In this document: piece by piece, positions 10,791-19,280 of the stretch
Layout: every line of letters starts with the position of its first letter
How positions within the stretch are numbered: position 1 is the stretch's first letter
NCBI RefSeq assembly: GCF_000350485.1
Contig: NZ_AORV01000040.1
Coordinates: 1 to 64,000, forward strand
Direction: 5' to 3'
DNA from: Ruminiclostridium cellobioparum subsp. termitidis CT1112
Lineage (GTDB): Bacteria; Bacillota; Clostridia; Acetivibrionales; DSM-1351
DNA: 64,000 nt
Translations under genes and position numbers: made by a program
The notes under the pieces: model-generated
Seen by the model: the letters and a program-made list of their open reading frames with translations, nothing else
Database searches by the model: none
Told to the model about the DNA's origin: nothing

Positions 10791-12136
10791 GAATAGAATA
10801 CTCAACAGGAAGTAATATTATAAAAAAGAAAATAAACGGACTTGAACTGGAATTGGCTGCTGCTGCCGAAACAGAACTGGCAGAGGAAATAGCACGGCTT
10901 AATTTAAATAAGAAAAAGGTCCATGATATCACACTTGAAGAAACCGTCAGCATACTTGACAGATGTGCAAAGCTTTGGCTGGATGGAAATTATATGGCAA
11001 ATCATTTGGATATTCTTTCCAGGATAGTAAATCAAAGTCCCGAGCTTGTAAAAATGGAACTTCAAGGCTCGCTTTCCATGCTTCTCAGAGAAAATACCGA
11101 AAAGATGATAAAGGAGGAGCTTGGCAGCCTTCAGGTCCTGGACAGCTGGGTAAAAACGGGTTACGGCTATGTGCAGAGGCAGCCCAGAGGAACTGTTTTT
11201 CACAATATATCGGGCAACGCCTTTGTAGTCATTCCGGTGAGCCTATCAACAGGGCTTCTTACGAAAAACTGCAATATTGTTAAAGTATCCGGAGATGAAC
11301 CCTACTTTGCATATGCATTTTATAAAAGCCTGTGTGAAATAGATGAAAGTATTGCAGACAGACTGTCGGTCGTATATTTTGACAGCAGCCAGTCCGGTAT
11401 TTACGAGGCGGTTATTAAAAACTGCAACAGTGTCATCCATTGGGGCGGGGAACAGTCCGGAAAAAGCATTGCCGAAATATGTGCAGCGCATGGTGTTGAC
11501 CTTATTTCACACGGTGCAAAGATAAGTTTTGAAGTGATCGATGAAACGGAAGACCTTCAGGAAACAGCCCGTGAGACAGCGACGGATATCATACTGTGGG
11601 AACAAAAGGCCTGCCTGTCACCACGGATCGTTTTTGTCAACAAGGAGCTGGACGTAATGAAATTCTCACAAGCCCTTGCCAGTTCACTGAACAGTCTGGC
11701 CTCTGCTTTCCCAAAAGCGTATCTGTCTCCGTGGAATTCGGTTAAAACCATACAGGACAGGCAGTACTGCCTGCTGAAATACGGCTTGAAAAACAAGGTC
11801 GAGGTATTTTCTTCATTTAATGCCGATTACACGGTTATATTGAACAGTGATATGCCTGATAAGGAAGATATGGATAAATGCTTTTACAGATTTGTATTTG
11901 TCTGCCCATACCAAAATATTTCGGAGGTATACAACTATGTTGAAGGAAACCTCCGGTCATATCTGCAGACAATGGGATATTGCGGGACTAATGAAAATTT
12001 TCTTGAAGATATGTCAAGATTGGGAGTGAGTATAATTACACGTCCCGGTAAAATGTCCATGCACCGCCCCGGAACATCTCATGACGGAATCTTCAATTTA
12101 CAGGAAATGACCTATGCAGTGAGCCGGCAGCTTTAA
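10787..12136 (+). CDS. LuxC-like acyl-CoA/acyl-protein reductase
   Basis: A 449-residue NADPH-dependent acyl reductase of the LuxC family (an aldehyde-dehydrogenase relative). It reduces an activated acyl group to the aldehyde. The region PRGTVFHNISGNAFVVIP (~134-150) is the family's conserved Gly/Asn segment. WEQKACLSPR at ~271-280 places the predicted acyl-accepting nucleophile at Cys276, matching the catalytic cysteine in Vibrio LuxC. The N-terminal ~60 residues are charged and probably helical. The start ATG at 10787 overlaps the stop of the LuxE-like gene by 4 bp. The substrate chain length cannot be read from sequence. Confidence 0.88.
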   Translation: MRIEYSTGSNIIKKKINGLELELAAAAETELAEEIARLNLNKKKVHDITLEETVSILDRCAKLWLDGNYMANHLDILSRIVNQSPELVKMELQGSLSMLLRENTEKMIKEELGSLQVLDSWVKTGYGYVQRQPRGTVFHNISGNAFVVIPVSLSTGLLTKNCNIVKVSGDEPYFAYAFYKSLCEIDESIADRLSVVYFDSSQSGIYEAVIKNCNSVIHWGGEQSGKSIAEICAAHGVDLISHGAKISFEVIDETEDLQETARETATDIILWEQKACLSPRIVFVNKELDVMKFSQALASSLNSLASAFPKAYLSPWNSVKTIQDRQYCLLKYGLKNKVEVFSSFNADYTVILNSDMPDKEDMDKCFYRFVFVCPYQNISEVYNYVEGNLRSYLQTMGYCGTNENFLEDMSRLGVSIITRPGKMSMHRPGTSHDGIFNLQEMTYAVSRQL

Positions 12137-12203
12137 AAAATCAGTAAAGCATTTAACAGTAAAATAATTATTACAAAACATTTATATGAAAGCAGGTGTT
12201 TTT

Positions 12204-13001
12204 ATGGATTTAAACGGCAGAAAAATTATTTTGACCGGGGCTTCCTCGGGTATCGGAAAGGAAGTATTAAAAGAGCTTTCAAAATATAATACCCACATAA
12301 TAGCAGTTGCCAGAAATATAGACAACATACCCGGAATAAGCAATAGAATCATACCCTATTCCTGTGACGTTTCAAGCAGGGAAAATGTCGATATGCTGTT
12401 TGAGTATGCAGAAAAAACCTTTGGAAAACCCGATATTTTTATTGCAAATGCCGGTTTTGCCTATTGTGAGGAAATATGTGAGGCCGACTGGGAGCATATC
12501 GAAAATATATACCGTACCAATGCAGTATCTCCGCTGTATTCGCTGGAAAAAATGAAGGTGTTGAACATGGGACATGAATATTCCGTAATTATCACCTGTT
12601 CGGCTGTCAGCAGGGTTGCCCTGCCGGGTTATTCACTGTACTGCTCCACCAAAGCAGCTGTTCATTCCTTTGCAGACGTATATAGATTTGAAAAAAACGA
12701 CAAGGGGCATCTTTCGATTGTCTATCCCATTGCCACCGCTACCAATTTCTTTAAAACCGCCGGCAATATGGCTCCCGTACCCTGGCCTGTACAGCCGGCC
12801 CCAAAAGTGGCCAAAGCAATAGTTAATGGAATTTTAAAAAACAAAAGACTTATTTATCCGTCAAAATCTTTTGCAGTTGGAAATACACTGAACAGGCTTC
12901 TCCCATTTATATATTATTTTTATTCCAGAAGTAATGCCGCAAAATTTAAAAGATGGCTTCAAACAGAGCGGCAGCTTATTAGTTCAAGTACTCCCAAATA
13001 A
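12204..13001 (+). CDS. Short-chain dehydrogenase/reductase
   Basis: A ~265-residue SDR. The Rossmann glycine motif TGASSGIG lies at about residues 12-19, NAGFAY is the NAG motif, and the active site reads CSAVSR followed by YSLYCSTKAA (Tyr-x3-Lys). I start it at ATG 12204 because AGCAGGTG stands just upstream; an in-frame ATG 18 bp earlier lacks an SD. It follows the LuxC-like gene after 67 bp and precedes a strong terminator, so it is probably the third gene of the cassette. A reasonable inference is that it reduces the LuxC-derived aldehyde to an alcohol, but SDR substrates cannot be read from sequence alone. Confidence 0.85.
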   Translation: MDLNGRKIILTGASSGIGKEVLKELSKYNTHIIAVARNIDNIPGISNRIIPYSCDVSSRENVDMLFEYAEKTFGKPDIFIANAGFAYCEEICEADWEHIENIYRTNAVSPLYSLEKMKVLNMGHEYSVIITCSAVSRVALPGYSLYCSTKAAVHSFADVYRFEKNDKGHLSIVYPIATATNFFKTAGNMAPVPWPVQPAPKVAKAIVNGILKNKRLIYPSKSFAVGNTLNRLLPFIYYFYSRSNAAKFKRWLQTERQLISSSTPK

Positions 13002-13018
13002 TATAATGGTCTCAGTTG

Positions 13019-13070
13019 CAAAAAGCTCTTTTCATATTCTGTCCGGAATACTGAAAAGAGCTTTTTGTAT
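13019..13070 (+). terminator. Intrinsic terminator of the LuxE/LuxC/SDR cassette
   Basis: A perfect 16-bp inverted repeat (13019-13034 with 13052-13067) whose 3' arm ends in a T-run. It sits 18 bp after the SDR stop and also faces the convergent lipoprotein gene. Confidence 0.85.
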
Positions 13071-13148
13071 TATAATTGTGTCAATTATATATAATGTGAA
13101 AAAGCATATTGTCATTAAGTTTATTTTTGTACCGATATAATTTCTGAG

Positions 13149-14123
13149 TTATTTCAGCTCCATAAATTTTTCCCATTCTCCCAATGTAGTAACCTTCTTA
13201 TCTCCCAACCGTATACGGTAAAAATCAATATATCCCTGCAATATACCATATTCAGAAGATGCTGAACGCTTCATTGCGCCAAAGGTTTGCGGCAAAGCCG
13301 GATAGCATGATGTAAATTGAAGCTGTTGTGTTTCCAGATCATACTCCCAGTATTCAAGTACTGCAGGAAGGTATTTGCTTGTAAATCTAAAAGAACCTTC
13401 CTCCTTGGAGTTGCCCCTGTAGACATATTCAAAACTTATAGAATAGGATAAATGTATCCTGGAATCACCGTCATAATCTGCCGAAGAGGAAAAATATGTA
13501 TCAGCCTCAGGCTGAACTGATTGAGGAAAGAATGAAGTACTGCCTTCTGCAGGATAATCCCCGGCAACCGATCCATCCGGCTTGTACCATGTTTCATTAA
13601 AAATTTGTAATCCGGTGCCATGATTTGCCTCATGCTTGACAACCAACCAGTATTTTGTATTATCGTTGGACTTTTCAACCCTGTATTCCGGTTTAAATCT
13701 TTCCTTCAGGTAGGCAAAACCGTCAGCTGTCCATTTATCTCCGCTGTTTGAAAGCATAACGTAAATATACAAATGCCCCTTATTTATCTGCAATAGTGCA
13801 AGTGTTTTGTTCCCAATACTGAAACCACCGATTTTAACATCTGAGTAATTCGAACCGGTATATTCTTCGATGGGTATTTTTGCCATTATTTTATCATAAA
13901 TGCCGTAGGACCGTAAAAGGTTATCCACCTGCTCATTGTCAATACCCATTCCTCCGCCCTTTTCAAGGTTTTCAAACCGGGTAAAAGGAGATAACACCTC
14001 ACTTGACTTCAAAGGTGCCGGTGACTGTGAATTTAATGCCTGGCTGCCGGTTAAAATGGAATTACAGGAAGTCAAAATAAAAACGCCGACAACTAAAAGC
14101 AATAATTCCCTTATGATTTTCAT
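13149..14123 (-). CDS. Lipoprotein of unknown function (paralogue at 47142-48194)
   Basis: 324 residues. The N-terminus is a lipoprotein signal (MKIIRELLLLVVGVFILTSC), with lipobox LTSC placing the lipidated Cys at 20, so it should be anchored outside the cell membrane. The rest is soluble with no catalytic motif that I recognise. The segment YWLVVKHEANHGTGLQIF followed by WY (~160-180) matches AWLVFKELNAYGTGIIEF followed by WY in the protein at 47142-48194. Length and order of segments also agree, so these are members of one family. It stands alone between two intergenic regions; no operon partner is evident. Confidence 0.75.
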   Translation of the reverse strand: MKIIRELLLLVVGVFILTSCNSILTGSQALNSQSPAPLKSSEVLSPFTRFENLEKGGGMGIDNEQVDNLLRSYGIYDKIMAKIPIEEYTGSNYSDVKIGGFSIGNKTLALLQINKGHLYIYVMLSNSGDKWTADGFAYLKERFKPEYRVEKSNDNTKYWLVVKHEANHGTGLQIFNETWYKPDGSVAGDYPAEGSTSFFPQSVQPEADTYFSSSADYDGDSRIHLSYSISFEYVYRGNSKEEGSFRFTSKYLPAVLEYWEYDLETQQLQFTSCYPALPQTFGAMKRSASSEYGILQGYIDFYRIRLGDKKVTTLGEWEKFMELK

Positions 14124-14268
14124 TTACTTTCCGCCTTTCATAAAGCATTGAGCAGCCATGCCGGCTTTCAATACTTCCATAAATACCACGTCTCCCGGCC
14201 TGCTTATTTAATTTTACAGCTTATTTCCATTATATAAGTTACAGAATCGTAATATAAATGCATCATAA

Positions 14269-15078
14269 TTAAAGTATATATTTGTTTCTTTTTACAACTG
14301 CTGAATAGGGATAATTACCTGCAGCGTCCGAAACCATTATCAATTCCCCCGATTGCAGCATGGATTTGACCCGGAGTAACAACCAGTAGTCGCCGATACC
14401 GGATATCTGAATCAATATTTTGCCTATCAGCTCTGCAAGCCGGAACTCCCCATCCGGCATGTTGGCTCTCAGGGCAAAATCATAAAAATTTTCAGGAACA
14501 CCAATAAGATTGCCGTTTATTAAAACACGCAATGGAGCATTCTCACGTACCAAACTGCTCCAGATATCTGAATATACCTTGCGTCTCAATACGCTTACAG
14601 TCTCCTCATATCTGATAAATGTGCCAAAAATATCCGGAGCTATTTCCCCGGTATTACTATAATTTATAATACAGTTGTCTTTCTCCATTTCCTTTGGCAC
14701 ACATACCACAGAGAGTTGGTTTTGATAGTTAACCATCAAATGACATACAAAATACAAACCGCATAATTCCAAAGGATTATTTTCACATATCCACACCCGA
14801 ACAGCTTCCAGCGTTTTTTCGGCATCCTTAAGACGTGCCATCGCCTTCTGATTAGTCTTCCATATGGTGTCGGACATATCCGGAATATTTTCAAATATAT
14901 TGTCAAACAGTTCTTTACGTGAATTTATTCCTTCATTCATACACGAAATGTCACCTATATGCAAGGCAAGAGTCAATGACTCCACTTCGTCGGCACTGCC
15001 TGGAAGTTCTCCCTGTTCCCTTGTTTTTGCAAATTTAAGCGAACCTGCGGTACTTAGATCAAAGACAATTTCTATCAT
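14269..15078 (-). CDS. DUF1835/DUF3658-like protein
   Basis: About 269 residues. The N-terminus MIEIVFDLSTAGSLKFAK resembles the start of DUF1835 proteins, which pair with a C-terminal DUF3658 region; the function of both is unknown. I choose ATG 15078 because GGAGGAATTATC directly precedes it. An in-frame ATG 45 bp upstream has no SD. The C-terminal half (VYSDIWSSLVRENAPLRVLI ...) is predicted mostly helical. No signal peptide or membrane segment is visible, so it is cytoplasmic. It is a single-gene unit. Confidence 0.65.
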   Translation of the reverse strand: MIEIVFDLSTAGSLKFAKTREQGELPGSADEVESLTLALHIGDISCMNEGINSRKELFDNIFENIPDMSDTIWKTNQKAMARLKDAEKTLEAVRVWICENNPLELCGLYFVCHLMVNYQNQLSVVCVPKEMEKDNCIINYSNTGEIAPDIFGTFIRYEETVSVLRRKVYSDIWSSLVRENAPLRVLINGNLIGVPENFYDFALRANMPDGEFRLAELIGKILIQISGIGDYWLLLRVKSMLQSGELIMVSDAAGNYPYSAVVKRNKYIL

Positions 15079-15286
15079 GATAATTCCTCCAGCTTGTTTT
15101 GTATCCTCGTTGTTCCTCTGCATTACACAATTATCTTTATCTTACCATTAATTAATATATATAAATATAAGATTTTTATCATTGGATTACTGGACGAAAA
15201 CTGAGTATCTATAATTGTATTTATTTCTATATTCAGATGTTAAGGTGGAAAGGAGAGAAAAAAATGATTATAAATACAAAAAATCA

Positions 15287-15319
15287 GGCCTTGAGGGTTG
15301 ATTTTATTCCCTCAAGGCC
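15287..15319 (-). terminator. Terminator at the end of the anf operon
   Basis: An 11-bp inverted repeat (15287-15297 with 15309-15319, GGCCTTGAGGG) followed on the minus strand by TGATTTTTTG. It lies 65 bp after the nifB stop and should end the long nitrogenase transcript. Confidence 0.75.
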
Positions 15320-15383
15320 AATAGAATTAATTTTTCAGGATATTTGTTATGATAACTATCATTCAAGGCATATGCTAATTTTT

Positions 15384-16262
15384 TTATAAACATCCCACAG
15401 CGTCAGCTCTGCACTGTCTGCAGTGATGCATCTGGCGGATCATCCTGCCGCATTCCCGGCGAAGTTTCATAATCTCCTGGACCGTAGCCGCCGGAAGGTG
15501 TTCAAATTCACTTCCCTGAACCGGAATGAGCGGCATGATATTGACAATATAACATCCCAACTCTTTAACAGTTTTAACGATTTCAGGTATGTGGAAATCA
15601 TTTATTCCTTTTAACACTACAATATTCACTTTACAGACAATGCCTTTTTCAATCAACCTGTTCAAGCCCCTCAGCTGATTCTGCAGCAGTAAAGCGCCGG
15701 CCTTATCCCCGGAATACTCCACACCTTCATATCTGACATATTTATAAATCCCTGCCGATATTTCAGGATCAACCGCATTTATCGTTACCGTAACATGGCT
15801 GACCCCTAAAGCATCTAGTTCATCTGCATGGTCGGGCAGCATCAAACCGTTTGTGGAAAGGCAGAAGGTAATATGGGGATCATATTCTCTGATAAGCCTC
15901 AGCGTCCTGCTTGTATTTTCAAAATCACAGAGGGCATCTCCCGGACCTGCAATGCCCACCACAGAAAGGTTCGCCATGGTTTTCTTCACCTGTATGTATT
16001 TTTCCAGTGCCTCTCCCGGACTTATTATTCTGGTTGCAACCCCCGGCCGGCTCTCGTTGGCACAGTCAAACTTTCTCACACAGTAATTGCATTGTATATT
16101 ACACCTTGGAGCAACCGGGAGATGCATTCTGGCATTTTCATGGTTGCAGCCGTTATAGCACGGATGCTTCACGGTTTTTTCCTTCACTTTTTCATTATAA
16201 AAGCTAAAATCGGATACCGGATTATTCTCTTTCTGTTCTGCTGCCTGGCTTGTTTTCAACAT
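15384..16262 (-). CDS. nifB: NifB, radical SAM FeMo/FeFe-cofactor precursor synthase
   Basis: About 292 residues. NifB joins two 4Fe-4S clusters, inserts carbide from SAM and makes NifB-co, the 8Fe-9S-C precursor needed by all nitrogenases. HPCYNGCNHENARMHLPVAP opens the family signature, then CNIQCNYC (CxxxCxxC) is the radical SAM cluster site; GIAGPGDALC is a further NifB motif, and C-terminal Cys pairs (HCRQCRADAVGC) bind accessory clusters. It lacks the C-terminal NifX-like domain of proteobacterial NifB, as is usual in clostridia and archaea. I choose ATG 16262 with SD AGGAGG 5 nt upstream; a GTG 6 bp earlier overlaps the SD. It overlaps anfO by 41 bp and is the last gene of the anf operon. 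Confidence 0.93.
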   Translation of the reverse strand: MLKTSQAAEQKENNPVSDFSFYNEKVKEKTVKHPCYNGCNHENARMHLPVAPRCNIQCNYCVRKFDCANESRPGVATRIISPGEALEKYIQVKKTMANLSVVGIAGPGDALCDFENTSRTLRLIREYDPHITFCLSTNGLMLPDHADELDALGVSHVTVTINAVDPEISAGIYKYVRYEGVEYSGDKAGALLLQNQLRGLNRLIEKGIVCKVNIVVLKGINDFHIPEIVKTVKELGCYIVNIMPLIPVQGSEFEHLPAATVQEIMKLRRECGRMIRQMHHCRQCRADAVGCL

Positions 16263-16887
16263 AATCACCTCCTCTGTGCGGGTAGATCCTGACTTTCATA
16301 CAGGCCTTATAATTTTCTACCGAAATTCTTATATTCAACTCATTCTGTTCGTTTTCCAGCCATTTTGGAACATGCTCGCATATGATTTCCAGCAAACTGT
16401 ATTTCTGTTTTTTCAAGAAAGGCACCAGAATCTGCTTTGAATTATAGGAGGTATTGCCTTTCATTACCTCACGAAGATCTGTATGAAAAATACCGGGCCT
16501 GAGCTCAAAGATTGCATTATGCTCCATTGGTATTTTCTTACCGGTTCTGCAGTGCTGCACGCATTCCCTGATATCCTCCAGAAAGGTTTCCGGAAGGCCT
16601 TTTATTTCCAACATGGATATCTGTCTTTCTTCAAAAGCTATATAATGAATTCCCCGGATACGGCTTACTACAACGATTTTACACTTTTCCAGCCAATCGC
16701 CGATCTCATTGATCCTCTTATGCAAAGTCACGGAGTCAAGGACATTCTCAGTGCTATATTCCATATGTCTGACTACAGTCCATTCACAATTGACCTTTGA
16801 ATATATCCGTATGCTTCCATCTTTATCAAATCCGGAGGTTTTTCCCTCCGAATCAACCAATACAGCTATTTCCATAAATATGTCCAT
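16222..16887 (-). CDS. anfO: AnfO-like Fe-only nitrogenase accessory protein
   Basis: 221 residues. MEIAVLVDSEGKTSGF at the start and the overall size match the AnfO family, found next to Fe-only nitrogenase genes and needed for normal diazotrophic growth on that enzyme; its exact biochemical role is unsettled. The middle holds VVVSRIRGIHYIAFEERQIS and a Cys pair (IRECVQHC). The start may be 16887 (AAAGG 5 nt upstream) or the internal ATG at 16875, which would begin MEIAVLVD as family members usually do. The 3' end overlaps nifB by 41 bp, an unusually long coupling. Confidence 0.8.
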   Translation of the reverse strand: MDIFMEIAVLVDSEGKTSGFDKDGSIRIYSKVNCEWTVVRHMEYSTENVLDSVTLHKRINEIGDWLEKCKIVVVSRIRGIHYIAFEERQISMLEIKGLPETFLEDIRECVQHCRTGKKIPMEHNAIFELRPGIFHTDLREVMKGNTSYNSKQILVPFLKKQKYSLLEIICEHVPKWLENEQNELNIRISVENYKACMKVRIYPHRGGDYVENKPGSRTERE

Positions 16888-16995
16888 GTCCCCCTTTCAT
16901 TATATGTTCTGATGCTTTTAGTTCCTCAACAATGGATATTTTCTCAATGCCTGCTGTTGAAGGGTCACATGCATGATGCGCCGCAGCCCGAACAA

Positions 16996-17922
16996 TCACT
17001 TCCGGGGCTGCATTTTTTCTTCCATATAGCTTCCGTCGTGCAGGAACAGGAATTTTGAATCGGTTATGGAAAATGTCAGTTTTTCAACAGCATTATCCAC
17101 TGTTACATGCTTCTCATGAAACAAAACGGTTACCGGCACCTTGACCATTTCATTTGTCAGCATATCAAGCCTCAGCTGCTGATAGATGATTGTTCTCTCC
17201 GGAGCGGAAATCCTGTTTATAACAATATCACTGTTAGTGCTTACGGATTGCAGCCTGCCGTCGGGATAAAATTTAACGGAATTGAAGTCGGCATCCATAC
17301 CTGCCGCATTCTGATCAAAAGCTATGACGGTTCCGATACTGCTTTCTATTGAAACAGGAACCGCAGGTTCAAAAGATTCCAGCGCTCCGTCTTCATATAG
17401 CCGGAAACCGATTCTCACAGGATATATGCCTATGGGAGTTTTTATTTCAATTGTTTTTTTAGGCCAAAGGATCAAACTTTTCAAACTTCCGCTGTTATAA
17501 AACCTGAGACCGATTATCTTGGTTTTAAACCCGGCCAAAGGCAGGTCAAACTGCAATTCCTCCAGAAGCTGTTCTTCATCCTCCTCCGACCAGCCAAAAC
17601 CAATCTGCCCGTTAAGCGGAAACAGACTGTCCACCGCCCCGTCTTCATAAAAAGTGATTAATTCGGCACGCATGGCTCCCACTGATGTGGTAACCTCTGT
17701 TTGTTCTTCAAGTGCCATGCTTTTTATATTTCCGTTTTCATAAAAGGTTATTGCCCTGTTATCCTTTTTTCTCTCGTCGGGCTTTTTGTATCTTGGAATG
17801 AACGTTTGCCCTCCTATTCTGATTTCATTGTATTCATCCAATTTACAATCCTTCATTTCACCCGAAGCATAGGTAGTATAGCTTAGAATTCCTTTTAAAT
17901 TATGTTTTTCGGCACAAATCAC
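16996..17922 (-). CDS. FYEDG-repeat protein in nitrogenase operon
   Basis: 308 residues, GTG start at 17922 with AAAGGGG upstream. I do not know a named family for it. The sequence holds at least five copies of a short repeat of the form (F/L)Y-(E/N/P)-(D/N/S)-G-x-(L/I/V)-x-S: ITFYENGNIKSM, ITFYEDGAVDSL, LRFYNSGSLKSL, FRLYEDGALESF and VKFYPDGRLQSV, spaced about 40-60 residues apart. This resembles MORN-variant repeat folds, suggesting a beta-rich binding surface. No signal peptide or catalytic motif is visible. Its position between the flavin protein and anfO makes it a candidate assembly or regulatory factor for the Fe-only enzyme; that is inference. Confidence 0.65.
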   Translation of the reverse strand: MICAEKHNLKGILSYTTYASGEMKDCKLDEYNEIRIGGQTFIPRYKKPDERKKDNRAITFYENGNIKSMALEEQTEVTTSVGAMRAELITFYEDGAVDSLFPLNGQIGFGWSEEDEEQLLEELQFDLPLAGFKTKIIGLRFYNSGSLKSLILWPKKTIEIKTPIGIYPVRIGFRLYEDGALESFEPAVPVSIESSIGTVIAFDQNAAGMDADFNSVKFYPDGRLQSVSTNSDIVINRISAPERTIIYQQLRLDMLTNEMVKVPVTVLFHEKHVTVDNAVEKLTFSITDSKFLFLHDGSYMEEKMQPRK

Positions 17923-17964
17923 AGAATCAACCCCTTTCTGCTGCCAAAATCAAAGCAGTTTCGA

Positions 17965-18489
17965 TTATCCCTGGAACAAATCTTCTTTATCCGCAACATT
18001 CTCTTTGGCCGTTTTCTCAACAGGTATTATTTTGTATACCGCAACTGCCTTATTGTCATGTGCCGAACGGTATTTTTCCGCAAGGGTCGAGGATATTTTA
18101 CCGGGATAGAGACCCGGCAGGAATTTTTCAACAATAGCCTGCAAAGCACCTGCACTCTCCTTAAAATCCTCGACCTTTTCGGCATGTCCGAACAGCATGA
18201 CGCTCCTGTAGGAAGTGTCGGCATGACACGGTACCGGGTCCTTAACCGTTCCGAATTCCTGATATACTGTAAAGCTTACCTCCGGATTGTCCTTGAGCAG
18301 CTGGACCTTTTTGCCTGAGCCAAGCCCGTGAAAATAGACCGCCCCGTCTTTCCAGACATAATTTACCGGAACGCAGTATGGGTACTCTGCTCCCGAAATT
18401 CCAAGCACGCCGGTTCTGGTTACAGAAAGAAAATCCTCTATTACGGCAGTATCGGTACAAATTCGCTGCTTATATCTGATTTGTTCCAT
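17965..18489 (-). CDS. Pyridoxamine 5'-phosphate oxidase-like FMN protein (NimA-like)
   Basis: 174 residues of the flavin split-barrel family. Supporting motifs are TGVLGISGAEYPYCVPVNYVW, the strand pair that binds FMN phosphate, VYFHGLGSGKKVQLLKDNPEVSF, and YRSVMLFGHAEKVED. Relatives include nitroimidazole reductases (NimA) and small flavin oxidoreductases or heme/F420 binders. Its start overlaps the end of the amidotransferase gene by 49 bp, so it belongs to the anf transcript. A redox or oxygen-protection role for the Fe-only system is possible but unproven. Confidence 0.8.
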   Translation of the reverse strand: MEQIRYKQRICTDTAVIEDFLSVTRTGVLGISGAEYPYCVPVNYVWKDGAVYFHGLGSGKKVQLLKDNPEVSFTVYQEFGTVKDPVPCHADTSYRSVMLFGHAEKVEDFKESAGALQAIVEKFLPGLYPGKISSTLAEKYRSAHDNKAVAVYKIIPVEKTAKENVADKEDLFQG

Positions 18490-19202
18490 CCGCTTTCCCC
18501 CTCTTCATATAAAACTGACAGCTGTGACAAAAATAGCTTTACCCACTGATTATTCCGGTCCAAATGAATTTTTTGTGCCAATATTTCCTGGGAGGACTGC
18601 ACATACGGGCCAGGTACCATTTCATCCCTGCAGTTTTCAATTAGAGCGGTGATAATCTCCATGGTATTTTCCAGATGAAATTGAAATCCATATACCCTGT
18701 CCCTGTAAACAAAGGCCTGATTTTTGCAGGCTTCATTTGAAGCAAGGAGTTCTGCTTCTTCCGGCAAATCAACAAAGGTGTCACCATGCCATTGAAAAAC
18801 TACCGGGTTTTTCGGCAGGAAAGAAAACTGTGGCATTGAAAAGGCCTTATCTGTGAAGTTTACCGGAAACCAGCCGATTTCCCTGTGCTCATTTTGTATA
18901 ACCCTTCCGCCTATCACATCCGCAAGCAGCTGTCCGCCAAGGCAAATGCCTATAATTACTTTATTGCTGTCTATGGACGCTTTGATGAACTCTTTTTCCC
19001 TGACGAGCCATGGATATTTGCTTTCCTCATAAATATTCATAGGCCCTCCCATGATGATCAGCCAGTCAAAATCATCCTGTCCCGGAAGAAACTGATCCTC
19101 ATAAAGCCCGGTGGACGTCATCGGATATTGCCGTTGTTGGGCCCATGCCAGTATGGCTCCCGGATTTTCGAAGGGTACGTGCTGTAAATAATGAATTCTC
19201 AT
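18441..19202 (-). CDS. Class I glutamine amidotransferase domain protein
   Basis: About 253 residues of the GATase1 superfamily (GMP-synthase-like stand-alone type). The nucleophile elbow GICLGGQLLAD carries the catalytic Cys, and GFQFHLE carries the His and Glu of the triad; LIIMGGPMNIYEE is the oxyanion-side loop. I start at ATG 19202, with GGGAGG just upstream. It lies 78 bp after anfK and overlaps the FMN protein. Stand-alone members act as glutaminases or gamma-glutamyl hydrolases. A link between nitrogen status (glutamine) and nitrogenase is tempting given its location, but it is inference. Confidence 0.8.
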   Translation of the reverse strand: MRIHYLQHVPFENPGAILAWAQQRQYPMTSTGLYEDQFLPGQDDFDWLIIMGGPMNIYEESKYPWLVREKEFIKASIDSNKVIIGICLGGQLLADVIGGRVIQNEHREIGWFPVNFTDKAFSMPQFSFLPKNPVVFQWHGDTFVDLPEEAELLASNEACKNQAFVYRDRVYGFQFHLENTMEIITALIENCRDEMVPGPYVQSSQEILAQKIHLDRNNQWVKLFLSQLSVLYEEGESGWNKSDISSEFVPILP

Positions 19203-19280
19203 ATGACCTCCCATAATTCTTTTTTATAGCCGCCGGAAGTCCGGTATGAAGTACAAAGGCTCTCTGCCGCAGCCTGGCGA

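Noticed and set aside
9648-12136. Bioluminescence operon
   Set aside because: No luxA, luxB or luxD genes are found, and the following gene is an SDR; the organism type is anaerobic.
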